A stretch of 18,071 bases of DNA from Physocladia obscura (GCA_027596945.1 JADGJH010000476.1:1-18071); one strand, 5' to 3'; positions 1 through 9,963 are shown, numbered from the stretch's first letter. Notes: generated from the sequence alone by a model not told the origin. Numbers and translations are program-made.

Positions 1-38
1 TAAATATACCACTTGCAAAGAAAATCCCCAAAGAATTT

Positions 39-2397
39 TCAACCAAGAAATGGTTTAACAAGCCCCTTGACAAAACCAAGCATCCAATTACCAGCGCTTG
101 CATTGCCCTTTTCTTTTTCGAGACTATCGTCGTCGTCCTCTTCGTTGTCCTCGTCATCATCTTCATCTTCGTCCTCGTCATTGCCAATTGCCACATAATT
201 TTTTTTGGCAGAGAATTTGCCAGACGCACTGGTACGGTCTACTTCCATTTCTTCGTCACCAGCTGAGACACGTGTCTTATTTTTCACCAAACGCCTCTTC
301 AGTACATATTTATGGCGCCTTGGATCTTCATGAACACCGGTTTCAGCCTCTTCCTCCTCTTCCTCCTCTTCTTCGTCAGAATTGGCGCTAATTTTGAAAC
401 GCTTCTTTGAGCCCTCACCACCGCGTTTCATTGATGCTGAAGAACCGTTGTACCGGCTTCCAGAGTTGCGAGTTCGTTTTCCCGCGGTGGTAGATGAAGT
501 CACAACGTCTGAGAAATAAAAGGTGGGGTTCGGCGGCATCACAGGAACTCCGTAAGCTGCTGCTGCTGCTGCCTCGCGTTGTTCTTCTTTATATGTCGTT
601 GCCATAGTTTGTGTGTTGGTGGATTTGTAGGTGGCTGCTACAGCAATGCTCGACTTTTTGGGAGTTTTCAAAGCAGGCTTAAGTGAAGATGGCGCTGCAG
701 CCACGGTCTCATCAAAATCAGTGGAAGTAGATGCTGATGTTTTAGATTTTCTGGCGGATTTAGGGCGTTCAACACGCGTGAACTTTCTGGTAGGCGATCC
801 TGGCGCGTTAGTTTCAGAAGTAAATGGCAGGGCGATGTCAGAAGTGTCAGTTAGGGCAGAAGACGAGGCCACAAGCGTGGTGCCATTTTTCTTTCCCGGT
901 GATATCGTTGGAGAACTGCTGACGGAAGAAAAGTCTTCAAATACATGGGATTGGCGTAATGGACTGGAAAATCCCTTTGGCTGTTGTTGCTGCTGTTCGT
1001 GTGCAACAAGATTCTTTGTCGACGGGTTCGATTGAACATAATTATAATTAAACGATTTTGGCACATCCGATACCAAAACCGCCATGGCTTTTATCGCATC
1101 GGATGACGGCGGAGTCGGAGTTTCAGATTCTTCTGCAAAATTTCTGTTTTCTGTTTCATTTCCTTCTTTGTCTTCTTGTTCTTCATCAGAAGACCACCCC
1201 TTCATTGGAGTCGTAGCTGTTTCAAACATAACAGCTTTATCTCTAACACTGATTTTTCTGGCGGCCTCGGCAGCTAGAGCAGCAGCAACGTTGCGTTCAA
1301 CAACGTGAGAAACCCCTCCAGGATCTTTGGAGGCCGTAACCCGTTTAGCAATAACTGCCGCATTATACGACGGTGTCGAAGCTCCATTCTGCTCAGAAGT
1401 CGACGACGTCGCACCTTGATAGTTTTCGAAAATATTGTTTTTAACTCTACGCGAAACGGCAGCAGCTTTTCTGCCAGGAGTTAACTGCTGCTGTTTATTG
1501 TGAAACGAAACCGCAGCGGAAACCATACCAGTGCGAGAATACGATGATTTAACCTTGCCAGTCGACGAAGAATTGGTGGCGGAATCTCCTGAAGCCGTTG
1601 TAGCCAATGCAGCAGCAATGTTTGCAGAAAAAGTACGAACACCATTTTGAACTTTGTGGGAAGTGGCAGCGGCCTGACGAGCAGGAGTCAGGTTAGACTG
1701 AGCTTCTGAAGCTATTTTACGCGGACGTCCGCGGCCACGCTGAATGGGTGCATTAGCTGCAAGAGTTCTACGTTGCAGCGGCAGATTTGGGGGTGAATTT
1801 GGATTCTCAGATGCACCAAAGACGAAAATCGGAGGTGGAAGATTGGGAACTTTTTCAAATACTTTGACCCGATCAAGAACAGTGAACTCAGGATATTCCT
1901 GAGATTCGTTAGTTCCTTGCTGTTGATGCTTTTGTTTTTGCAATTGCTTAGTCTGTTTTTGCTGTTGCGGTTCTGCAGCAACGGCTGTCACACGCACATT
2001 CGACTCTGTACTTTCGGACGACGCGAAAGTCAAAACTGACGAAAGTGGCTCATAAATTCTGCTACTTCCTCGAGTCAGTCTTCTAGAACCGCGACGGTCA
2101 GATTCAACCTCAGCAATGGCATCAGCAGCACCGGTGGATTGATATGGCTCAATTTTTGATGGCGAATTCCCGTTTTCGATCGATGTCTGAATCCATAATA
2201 TGTTATTATTGTTTTTTTTGTTTTATTTGTAAACAAGAGTATTTTAAACTTTGATCAACCTTGGAGGTATGTTTAGCAAATGATGCGCGCCTGGTTTCTG
2301 CTCCAGAAGTGGGCGGCGATGACTGAAATTTGTTTGGACTCCGGGATTCCGAGTCTCCCGCTGACGAACTTGACCGAGTTGCTCGCCGTGTTCCCAT
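39..2397 (-). CDS. Disordered AT-hook protein, probably nuclear
   Basis: Two exons, complement(39..2186, 2260..2397), give 761 residues. The 73-bp intron starts GTTGAT and ends ATTCAG, in phase 0. The start is the ATG at 2397; the long open stretch runs past any start in exon 2 up to the acceptor, and exon 1 joins in frame. Seen: an AT-hook core (RGRGRPRK, residues about 196-203); degenerate Ala-rich repeats with a basic-Val-x-x-Asn pattern (about 212-360); poly-Gln and poly-Ala runs; several basic clusters of the type KKRFK and KRRLVKNK; two strongly acidic Glu/Asp tracts near the C-terminus; and a hydrophobic C-terminal end (NWMLGFVKGLVKPFLG). No enzymatic domain is visible. AT-hooks bind the minor groove of AT-rich DNA, so a chromatin or nuclear-architecture role is inferred only. 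It is transcribed divergently from the FAD oxidoreductase. The gene is solid; the function is unknown. Confidence 0.72.
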
Positions 2398-3413
2398 ATA
2401 TTTGTTTGTTTTTCTGCTTGGTAAAAAAACTCAAAAAACACGAATTTCTCTGCTCACCCATTTTCAACAACAGTGAAAGACTCAGCATAAGATTATTTTC
2501 TATTGCTTCGCGGTGTAATTTAATGAGATATGGCAGATTCCTGGAAAAGATGCGTTCTTTAAACATAATTTAAACCTTAAGAAGCAATTTATTTAAGTTG
2601 GAAGCGAATTTCGGAATAATTCACGGGTCAATGGATTTTTCTGGCAAAAATAACCGTGCCAAGAGAAGCAAAGCCATCCTGCAAAGCAAAGCGAGAGAAC
2701 GCGAATCTTTTTTCTTATTTTTGAAATCAAGAATTCAATTGAGACAAGTTCCTGCGGTTCTCTGCGGTAATAGCGAAATCTGATGTAGCATTTTGTGTGC
2801 GCAATTTTTCCTCTCTGCACTTCCTCTTAAAGTCTCTTTCAAACAAAATTAATCAGAATTACTGACAAAATATTTTCAAATTTTGAAGGATAATTGATTT
2901 ATTGAAATTCCGCAATTTTGTCAAAAACATTATACCGTACAAGAAATTCTATTATGAGGAAAGAAAAAGTGAGAATGATTCCTGACCCAGTTGCAGGGCT
3001 TGAAATTTCCCTATCCATTTTGATAACCTTGTGACTCAATTTTTATCAAAATAATAAGATCTTAAAAGAATTGTGAGTTCAATTCAAAACTCCAAAAATT
3101 ATGCTCGAACCTCAGTTTACAGCTAAGAAAGTTTGAGACTTTCGAAACCAGATAAAAAATAAAAATAATTATTTTATTAAGTTGTCTTATGTCATAAATT
3201 TTGATTGGGTTTTTTTGAAATTTCATTCACCCAAATTTCCTAGTCAACAGATTAAGTTCTTTAAACCTTTGCCAGTTACACCGGGACACAAAAATTATGA
3301 GAAAAAACTTTCGAATTTGGTTGGAAATCGGTTTGAAATCGCATGAAGACAAATAAATCACAAATTTTTTGTTCCTTTTCAAATTTCAATAAAAACCAAA
3401 CAAAAAATAGACA
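2398..3413. other. Divergent intergenic spacer with promoters of both flanking genes
   Basis: AT-rich noncoding stretch between the start codons of the AT-hook gene (minus) and the FAD oxidoreductase (plus), so it must hold both promoters and 5' UTRs. The plus-strand leader just before 3414 is A-rich with AATAAAAACC-like sequence and no upstream ATG close by. Open frames within it are short, lack recognisable motifs and are composition-driven. I see no tRNA, repeat array or mobile element. Confidence 0.6.
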
Positions 3414-4658
3414 ATGGCCACTCCAACAATCGTCATTATTGGAGGTTCATTTGCTGGAACCAAGACTGCAAAGATCCTCGATGCTGGCTTGAAAACAAAA
3501 GCTGATATTGTGTTGATTGAGGAGCGTGACGCGCTTTATTATACAATTGCCTCGCCACGTTCTGTGACAGAGCCAGGGCTCGCTGAACACCTGTGGATTC
3601 CATATGATAAACTGTTTTCAAATAACCCACGCTCGCGAGTCATCAAAGCGCGTGCTCTTGAGGTTCTTCCAGGAGAAGTGAAGTTGTCAAATGGCGATTC
3701 TGTTCCCTTTGATTTCGCTGTAATTACAACTGGTGCCAGAGTTCCAACGCCTGGACAAACGTCAAAACTTACAAAAGCCGAAGGCCTCGCGGAAACTAAT
3801 GAGATTCTCACCGCTGTCAAGAAAGCTGCTTCTATCACAATTGTCGGAGGAGGAGGTAAGATTTCGACAGCGTTAATTTCTCACTCTTTTTGCTTTTTTT
3901 GTTGTTTTTTTTTAAACTTTTTTTTTTAACTTTTCTTTTTTGAAGTCGTTGGTGTCGAAATTGCAGGAGAAATTGCAACAGACTTTCCTGGAAAAAATGT
4001 CACAATAATCCATGCTGGTCCGACTCTCGTGAACAGAAACAGCCTGTCAGCGAAAGCTACATCTCTTGTTTCACAACAACTTGCAGCTCTTAAGGTAAAC
4101 GTCAAGCTTAACACTCGTGCTGTGGTGCCAGAGGGTCAAAACTCAATTCTGCCAAACGATGCAAGCTACAACCTGTCACCGGCGACTATCAAAACATCGA
4201 CCGGTGAGACAATTGAATCTGACGTTCAGTTCCTTTGCACAGGAATTGCTCAACCGAATTCGGAACTCGCCAGAACTCTTGGAAATGTTTTCGACAAAGA
4301 CGGATATATTACTGTCGAGTCAACTGGCCAAGTAAAAGGATTTAAAAATATTTTTTCGCTTGGTGACGTGTCAAATTTGGATACGGCAAAGTTAGCTTAT
4401 TCAACAAACTCGCAAAGTACCATTATTGGAGCCAACATTATTAGCCTTGTTGAGAAGTCTGGTGCTGTTTTAAAGACTTACACTCGAATGAAGCCAGGTT
4501 CTTTTGCTGTTCTGTCCATTGGTAGAAATGGTGGGGTTTTGCAAACACCGATTGGCACTTTTGGAGCTTGGACCACCAAGAACATCAAGTCAAAGGAACT
4601 TTTTATTGGACAAAACTGGAAAGATCTTAACTTGACTTCGACATACAAAGCGAAATGA
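3414..4658 (+). CDS. FAD-dependent NAD(P)H oxidoreductase, AMID/AIF2 (FSP1)-like
   Basis: Exons 3414..3855 and 3946..4658 (384 residues). The 90-bp intron has donor GTAAGA, a T-rich tract and acceptor TGAAG, in phase 1; splicing restores the second dinucleotide-binding motif. Seen: N-terminal FAD Rossmann motif IVIIGGSFAG (residues 6-15), the VITTGA motif (about 103-108), the NAD(P)H-binding motif ITIVGGGVVGVEIAGEI (from 141), and the FAD-contacting FSLGD near residue 288. This is the two-Rossmann layout of class-I pyridine nucleotide-disulphide oxidoreductases. The AMID/FSP1 branch passes electrons from NAD(P)H to quinones and similar acceptors. There is no redox-active CxxxxC after the first Rossmann motif, which argues against glutathione-reductase types. 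No targeting peptide or membrane segment is evident, so a cytosolic or lipid-associated location is a guess. The exact substrate cannot be read from sequence. Confidence 0.9.
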
Positions 4659-4681
4659 TAAGAATGTGACACACATTTTGA

Positions 4682-4687
4682 AATAAA
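4682..4687 (+). terminator. Poly(A) signal AATAAA of the FAD oxidoreductase gene
   Basis: Canonical AATAAA about 24 nt after the stop codon. Another AATAAA-like cluster lies about 40 nt further on. Confidence 0.6.
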
Positions 4688-4867
4688 GCATTACTATTTG
4701 AACAGTTAAAACCTTTTTCTTAAATAAATATAATATTTCAGATAGTAGCAAAAAAGAAGGCAAAATTTTTCTTCGAACAATCTCAATTTGTAAACTTTCA
4801 ATCGAATCATCCGGGAAATAAAATTTATAAGAACCATGACCCTGTGTGAAATCTATGAATATATTTT

Positions 4868-5883
4868 ATGCAAGAAAAATTATTTCGATACAATCCGCTT
4901 GACAACTACGAAGCTTTCAGCAACGCCAAGTTGGAGGCTTATTTAAAGCGGATTGGAGTAACCCATGACCAAGTTGTGGAAAGAGATCTCAGCGCTTTGA
5001 ACTGTATCATAGACGCACATTCCCGCAAAATCCCCTTTGAAAATGGACTCTTGTTTTTTACGGACGAAAAAGTCGCAACGGGAAGTGACGCGGCGTTCGA
5101 GCACATTATCGGACGCAACCGTGGCGGATATTGTTTTCAAGTTAATACGCTGTTAATTTCTGCGTTATTGGCGCTCAAGTTTGATGCGACTGCAGGAGTT
5201 GCACGTTCCTATGTCTGGGATGAAGTGCTCCAATCTTGGGTCAACAAAGGAACAACTCATATGGTTGTTTTTGTAGCACTTTCCGCTGAAGATCCACTCT
5301 ACCTGGTGGATGTAGGATTCAATCAACGTGGGCTTACGGCTGCAATTCCAATCAAAGATGGGGCAACTATTTCGTGTGCTGCAAGCGAAGCACACCAGAT
5401 TCGAACCAGTACTCTGACTGGAAAAGGAAACTGGTCACTTTGGCACAAACGCGCTGATTGGGCTCCACGTGCTGATGGCGTTGACCCTCAAGGGGATGGA
5501 TTCGGACCAATGTTTTATTTCACCCTCGAAAGATATCGGTAAAGTATTTTTCATCGTCTCAACTTATAAATTCAAGCTAATTCCAATTTTTAAATTTGGT
5601 CAGGCCAGAAGATTTTCGGGTTTTAAACTATTTCGTGTCTCACGCGATTGGAAACGGAAATCTAATGACAAGCACGTTTATTGTATCAATTGTAACAGAA
5701 ACTGGCGGCCGTTCAGTGATTGTTGATAAAACTTTCAAGCGTCGAGAAGATGAAAACCATCGCGAACTAGAACGGGTAGTTAAAATGAACAGTGTTGAGA
5801 ATCTGGTTGATATTATGGCGGAAGAGTTCGGAATTGAAATGACGGAAAAGGAGATTGCGAATGCAAAACTAAAATTTTTTTAG
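4868..5883 (+). CDS. Arylamine N-acetyltransferase, copy 1
   Basis: Exons 4868..5538 and 5604..5883 (316 residues). The 65-bp intron (GTAAAG...GTCAG) splits an Arg codon in phase 2 within RYR/PEDF. NATs move the acetyl group of acetyl-CoA to arylamines or hydrazines through a Cys thioester. Seen: catalytic Cys89 in RGGYCFQVN, His131 in TTHMVVFV and Asp148 in YLVDVGF, i.e. a full Cys-His-Asp triad. The CFQVN form, with Gln, resembles animal NATs. Length fits the family (about 280-320). First of three tandem paralogues and only 209 bp behind the FAD oxidoreductase on the same strand. Unspliced RNA would stop at once, because the donor reads CGG-TAA. Fungal NATs can detoxify aromatic amines from hosts or environment; whether that applies here is unknown. 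The cytosol is expected. Confidence 0.93.
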
Positions 5884-5946
5884 ATGGATTTGAAATATGA
5901 TTATTCAATCGAATGAATCATCTTTTTTTTAAATAAGAGAAAATTC

Positions 5947-5952
5947 AATAAA
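5947..5952 (+). terminator. Poly(A) signal AATAAA of NAT copy 1
   Basis: AATAAA 63 nt after the NAT1 stop and only 18 nt before the NAT2 start codon, so the 3' end of copy 1 and the 5' leader of copy 2 are squeezed into the same 87-bp gap. Confidence 0.5.
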
Positions 5953-5970
5953 AATTTTAGACATTCAGAA

Positions 5971-6975
5971 ATGACAGTTCCATTCCGAATCAGCAAGCTC
6001 GCTAACTTTGAAGGGCTGAGCGACGCCAAATTGGACGCTTACTTGAACCGTATCGACGTTTCTCGAGCCGACGTGTCGAACAAAGACCTCACGTCTCTCA
6101 ACCGCGTCCTAGATGGGCATTCGCGCAAGATTGCTTTTGAAAATGGACTTTTATTTTTTACGGACGAAAAAATCGAGTCGGGCAGTGACGCGGCTTTCGA
6201 GCACATAGTAGAGCGTGGCCGTGGCGGATATTGTTTTCAAGTAAACACGCTTTTGCTCTCGGCGTTGTCGGGGCTTGGATTCGACGCAACTCCCGGCGTT
6301 GCGCGGTCTTGCGTGTGGGATTCTGATTCGCAGTCTTGGTTGTATGGTCCGACCACTCATATGGTTGTTTTTGTTGCGCTACCCGATTCACTTTATTTGG
6401 CTGATATGGGATTTAATCAACGCGGTCTGAGCGTTGCGATTCGCATTGAAGATGGTGCAACTGTTTCTTGCGCAGCAGCGGAGGCACATGAGATTAGATC
6501 CAGTGATGTGACTGGGGAAGGAAACTGGATGCTTTGGCACAAACGCGCTGAGTGGGCTCCCCGCGCTGATGGTGTAGACCCTAACGGTGATGGGTTTTAT
6601 CCAATGTTTTATTTCACGTTGGAAAGATACCGGTACTTTTTTTTTTTTTCTTTCAAAAAAGTAAACAAACTAACTCTTTGCTGCGTCTGTAGGCCGGAAG
6701 ATTACCAAGTATTGAACTATTTCGTATGCCACTCAATGAGACATGTTATGATGCGCACATTCATTGCCTCGATTGTGACGGAGACCGGCGGTCGGGCTGT
6801 TATTGTGGACAAGACATTTAAACGTCGAGAAGATGAAAACCATCGTGAATTAGAACGCATTGTTTTAATGAGCAGTGTTGAAGATTTGGTTTATATTATG
6901 GCACAACAGTTCGGCATTGTAATGACTGAACAAGAGATTGTTGGGGCCGAACAAAAACTTTTTTCTTCTGTTTAA
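5971..6975 (+). CDS. Arylamine N-acetyltransferase, copy 2
   Basis: Exons 5971..6632 and 6693..6975 (314 residues when spliced). The intron is 60 bp (GTACTT...CTGTAG) at the same phase-2 Arg codon as in copies 1 and 3. Unlike them, this intron has a multiple of three bases and no stop, so the unspliced message also reads through, adding 20 hydrophobic and basic residues (334 total). I favour splicing because the insert has no counterpart in the paralogues and sits between conserved LERYR and RPEDY. Seen: catalytic Cys88 (RGGYCFQVN), His130 (TTHMVVFV) and Asp145 (YLADMGF). Note Met for the usual Val after Asp. The triad is intact, so activity is plausible. It starts just 87 bp after copy 1 ends. 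Confidence 0.92.
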   Translation: MTVPFRISKLANFEGLSDAKLDAYLNRIDVSRADVSNKDLTSLNRVLDGHSRKIAFENGLLFFTDEKIESGSDAAFEHIVERGRGGYCFQVNTLLLSALSGLGFDATPGVARSCVWDSDSQSWLYGPTTHMVVFVALPDSLYLADMGFNQRGLSVAIRIEDGATVSCAAAEAHEIRSSDVTGEGNWMLWHKRAEWAPRADGVDPNGDGFYPMFYFTLERYRYFFFFSFKKVNKLTLCCVCRPEDYQVLNYFVCHSMRHVMMRTFIASIVTETGGRAVIVDKTFKRREDENHRELERIVLMSSVEDLVYIMAQQFGIVMTEQEIVGAEQKLFSSV

Positions 6976-7001
6976 GTTTATATGGTAACAAATGGGTGAC
7001 A

Positions 7002-7007
7002 AATAAA
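7002..7007 (+). terminator. Poly(A) signal AATAAA of NAT copy 2
   Basis: AATAAA 27 nt beyond the NAT2 stop codon. Confidence 0.55.
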
Positions 7008-7227
7008 AAATATTATGAGATCATCGGTCACCTTCCAAACTTTAATATTTTTATTAGACATCGCTAGGAGAAAAGAGTAAAATGAAAAATGGTGTTAACA
7101 ACTTTGAAACTGAATGGCGTGTTCATAAAAGGTTCAGGTGGATTATTAACAAAAAATTTTCAGGAAATTTTTTGTTTGATAAACGTCATCAAAACATCGA
7201 TTCATCAAAAACATAAGGTTATCAAAA

Positions 7228-8235
7228 ATGCCAGATTTACGGTATAGCCCTCTCAACAACTACGAAGCTCTAAGTGACGCAAAATTAAACGCGTATCTGA
7301 CACGCATCGGCATTTCACGTGACCAAGTTGCAGAAAGAAATCTTGATTCTCTGAACCGCCTCATCGCAGCCCATATTCGCAAAATCGCATTTGAAAATGG
7401 GCTATTACTCTTCACGGACGAAAAAGTCGAATCGGGTAGTGACGCGGCTTTCGAGCATATTATCGAACGTGGCCGCGGCGGATATTGCTTTCAAGTCAAC
7501 ACGCTGTTCATTTCTGCGTTATTGGCGCTCGGATATGACGCGACTGCGGGAGCTGCACGTTCTTGTCTTTGGGATAAAGAGCTGCAGACTTGGGTCTACA
7601 GAGGAATAGTCCACATGGTTATTTTTGTCGTACTTTCTGAGGATGCTCCGCTTTATTTGGTGGATGTTGGATTCAATGAGCGCGGTCTAGTGGCTGCAAT
7701 TCCAATCGAAATTGGTGCAGGTGTTTCTAGTGCTGCAGGCGAAGCACATGAGATTAGATCTAATGACTTAACTGGGAAAGGAAACTGGATGCTTTGGCAT
7801 AAGCGCGCTGAATGGGCTCCACGCGCTGATGGCGTTGACCCTCATGGAGATGGATTCGGACCAATGTTTTATTTCACCCTCGAAAGATACCGGTAAATGT
7901 CCTTTTTTAATTTTTTAATTTTTATTTTTACAAATCTTCCAGCAACTAAAAATTCTTGCAGACCGGAAGACTTCAAGGTTTTGAACTATTATGTGTCATA
8001 CGGGGGTGGATTTTTGATGAGCACTTTTGTCGCATCAATTGTAACAGAAACCGGCGGCCGTTCTGTGATTGTTGACAAGTCTTTCAAGCGCAGGGAAGAC
8101 GAAAACCACCGCGAACTAGAGCGAATCGTCAGAATGGAAAATATTGACGAGCTTGTGAATATTATGGCCGAAGAGTTTGGTATTGCGATGACAGAACGAG
8201 AGATTAGTGGTGCAAAACAGAAATTTTTTTCATAA
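7228..8235 (+). CDS. Arylamine N-acetyltransferase, copy 3
   Basis: Exons 7228..7892 and 7962..8235 (312 residues). The 69-bp intron (GTAAAT...TTGCAG) splits the same Arg codon, here CG/A, in phase 2. Seen: catalytic Cys87 (RGGYCFQVN), His129 (IVHMVIFV) and Asp146 (YLVDVGF), so the triad is complete. In most of its length the protein is closest to copy 1, but around residues 180-205 (EIRSNDLTGKGNWMLW) it is closer to copy 2. Upstream, 252 bp separate it from copy 2, enough for its own promoter. It lies tail to tail with the Vps62-like gene (143 bp apart). Copy-specific differences lie mostly in the N-terminal helices and in the strand before His129, which may reflect different acceptor preference (inference). 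Confidence 0.93.
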
Positions 8236-8270
8236 CCTTCAAGAAAAATTTTTTCAGTTGATTTTTCAGT

Positions 8271-8276
8271 AATAAA
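8271..8276 (+). terminator. Poly(A) signal AATAAA of NAT copy 3
   Basis: AATAAA 35 nt after the NAT3 stop, in the convergent gap shared with the minus-strand Vps62-like gene. Confidence 0.55.
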
Positions 8277-8345
8277 AACAAAATTAAGCTGAGTGAAAGG
8301 GAATGTTTAAATCTTCATTTTTTTTTTCAACGATTGCTCTCTATT

Positions 8346-8351
8346 TTTAAT
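8346..8351 (-). terminator. Probable poly(A) signal ATTAAA of the Vps62-like gene
   Basis: Minus-strand ATTAAA 27 nt after the stop of the Vps62-like gene. It is a known variant signal; assignment rests on position only. Confidence 0.35.
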
Positions 8352-8378
8352 GACTTTGTTTTCTCAAGTTTATGCAAC

Positions 8379-9740
8379 TCAGTAGCTCCAAGTCCAAATA
8401 TCCAAATCATTCACAATAATTTCCTTGTCCGGATGTGTCGGAGCAGAATTTCCGACGTATTCCTTGATATTACGTAATCCCGAAGTAGTCACACAAGCAC
8501 TTTGTGCTGCAGAAGTACACAAACCAACCTCGTATGCAGACGGGTAACGTGAAAAGTCTGTGGCACAGCGAGCGGTGGTTATGTTGTACGAAGTAACCGC
8601 CGCGCTAGCAACAATTGGCACGAACGCCCAATTGTCCGTAGATTCTGATGATGGACTTGCCACGCAATGTTGATGGGCCGCAACATACGTGATTCCATTC
8701 GCGGCTGCCCACACTTGCGCCGATGCGGCAACCTGGAATGTGTAAACTGAATAGTTTGGATTCGCCGTGTTTTTTGACGCGAGAGTGTACAACGGAGGGC
8801 CCGTAAAGTCGCGGTTCGGTGCATTTGGGCCGCCACTGAACTCGCATTCACCTACGATACTGTAAAATAGGCACGACGTGTCACCGGGATTTCCAAAGTA
8901 ACCGTTAAAGTTCAGCCATGCTTGGTCGCCAGTATATCCACCGTTCTCGAGGTAGTTGATGGGATACACGTTTTCCCAAGTTGGCCATTGGGCGCCATTG
9001 CCAGTTTCATCAGTGAGATCGTAGATTCCAAGAATTTGCTTGTATACGTGCGAGCCGACAGACGGCCACATTCCATGCGAACCGTTGGCAGTGTAAACAA
9101 TTGGATGAGTTCCAGACCATGTAACTGTTGGATCTGTTACAAGATAGGTGCTTCCAGTATTGCTGTGTGCGTGATAATCGACAGTAGCTGCCGTTCCGTT
9201 AATGGTGCGAACCATCATGTATTCAAGATCACCAACATGATCACCGGTCCAACCGACAATAGGTGCATTTTTCCCGAGATTATAAGGGCAGAACTGCCAG
9301 TAGTAGATGTCGACAATGTCGTTAGCCTTGGGGACAATGAACGCGTAAATCGGAGCCGTCGTTCCAATAGTCTTGGACGAATACAAATATTCATAACCGG
9401 CAGGAATATACGGTGAACCTTTCGGCTGTCCAGCAACTGACAGGTACAAATTACTTGCATCGATACCCTCTTGGAACAAATAATCCAAGTTCGTGACGTT
9501 GAATACAGGCGGGGCGCCAGGCTGGACAACGCCAGAACTGTTTTGGAGATTCGCGTAATGAGGAAGCATGTACTCAATGGATGAAGCATAGTACAGTTCC
9601 TGTGGATGGTACACAATAAGAGGGGCATTTGTCTGTGCCAAACTAGTGTAGTCACGGCGGTTCAATGATACAGCAGAATAAGCTTGAGCCACAACCGCGA
9701 TAGGAAGCATGCACGCTACAGCATTTCCAAGCAAGCCCAT
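8379..9740 (-). CDS. Secreted Vps62-family protein
   Basis: A single uninterrupted exon of 453 residues starting at the ATG at 9740. The N-terminus looks like a signal peptide (hydrophobic core about residues 3-20), followed by a dibasic Arg28-Arg29 that could be a Kex2-type processing site. The remainder matches my memory of the Vps62 family (vacuolar protein sorting-associated protein 62): an opening with VYHPQELYYASS, then IYYWQFCPYNLG (about 145-156), GWTGDHVGDLEYMMV (about 163-177), YHAHSNTG and HGMWPSVGSHVY. Several N-glycosylation sequons (for example NSS, NGT, NGS, NYS) and an even number of spaced Cys fit passage through the secretory route. The molecular role of this family is poorly defined; a secreted or vacuolar protein is the cautious reading. 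It is convergent with NAT3. Confidence 0.82.
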   Translation of the reverse strand: MGLLGNAVACMLPIAVVAQAYSAVSLNRRDYTSLAQTNAPLIVYHPQELYYASSIEYMLPHYANLQNSSGVVQPGAPPVFNVTNLDYLFQEGIDASNLYLSVAGQPKGSPYIPAGYEYLYSSKTIGTTAPIYAFIVPKANDIVDIYYWQFCPYNLGKNAPIVGWTGDHVGDLEYMMVRTINGTAATVDYHAHSNTGSTYLVTDPTVTWSGTHPIVYTANGSHGMWPSVGSHVYKQILGIYDLTDETGNGAQWPTWENVYPINYLENGGYTGDQAWLNFNGYFGNPGDTSCLFYSIVGECEFSGGPNAPNRDFTGPPLYTLASKNTANPNYSVYTFQVAASAQVWAAANGITYVAAHQHCVASPSSESTDNWAFVPIVASAAVTSYNITTARCATDFSRYPSAYEVGLCTSAAQSACVTTSGLRNIKEYVGNSAPTHPDKEIIVNDLDIWTWSY

Positions 9741-9925
9741 TTGAAAATAAAAAATTGTTGGCGAAAAAAAAAAATGTGGTATGAGTTTTCATTTTATAAT
9801 CATTTGTTCACGTGCTTGCCACGCGTGCTGAAAGATCTGAAATTAGACAATAATTTCAGTTTCATTGAAATTTTCTGGCGTAAGTGACACACAACCAACA
9901 GTATATACTACAAGAATGTTCAGTT

Positions 9926-9931
9926 TTTATT
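9926..9931 (-). terminator. Poly(A) signal AATAAA of the ankyrin gene
   Basis: Minus-strand AATAAA 32 nt beyond the ankyrin-repeat gene's stop codon. Confidence 0.5.
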
Positions 9932-9963
9932 AACACATAAGAATGATCATAAAAAAAAATGTA

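Noticed and set aside
2593..2820. Open frames on both strands in the divergent spacer
   Set aside because: Short, overlapping each other, and without domain or start support.
5971..6975. NAT copy 2 as a single-exon gene of 334 residues
   Set aside because: The 60-bp segment has proper splice sites at the position of the introns in copies 1 and 3, and its peptide has no counterpart in them. It is kept as a possible retained-intron isoform only.
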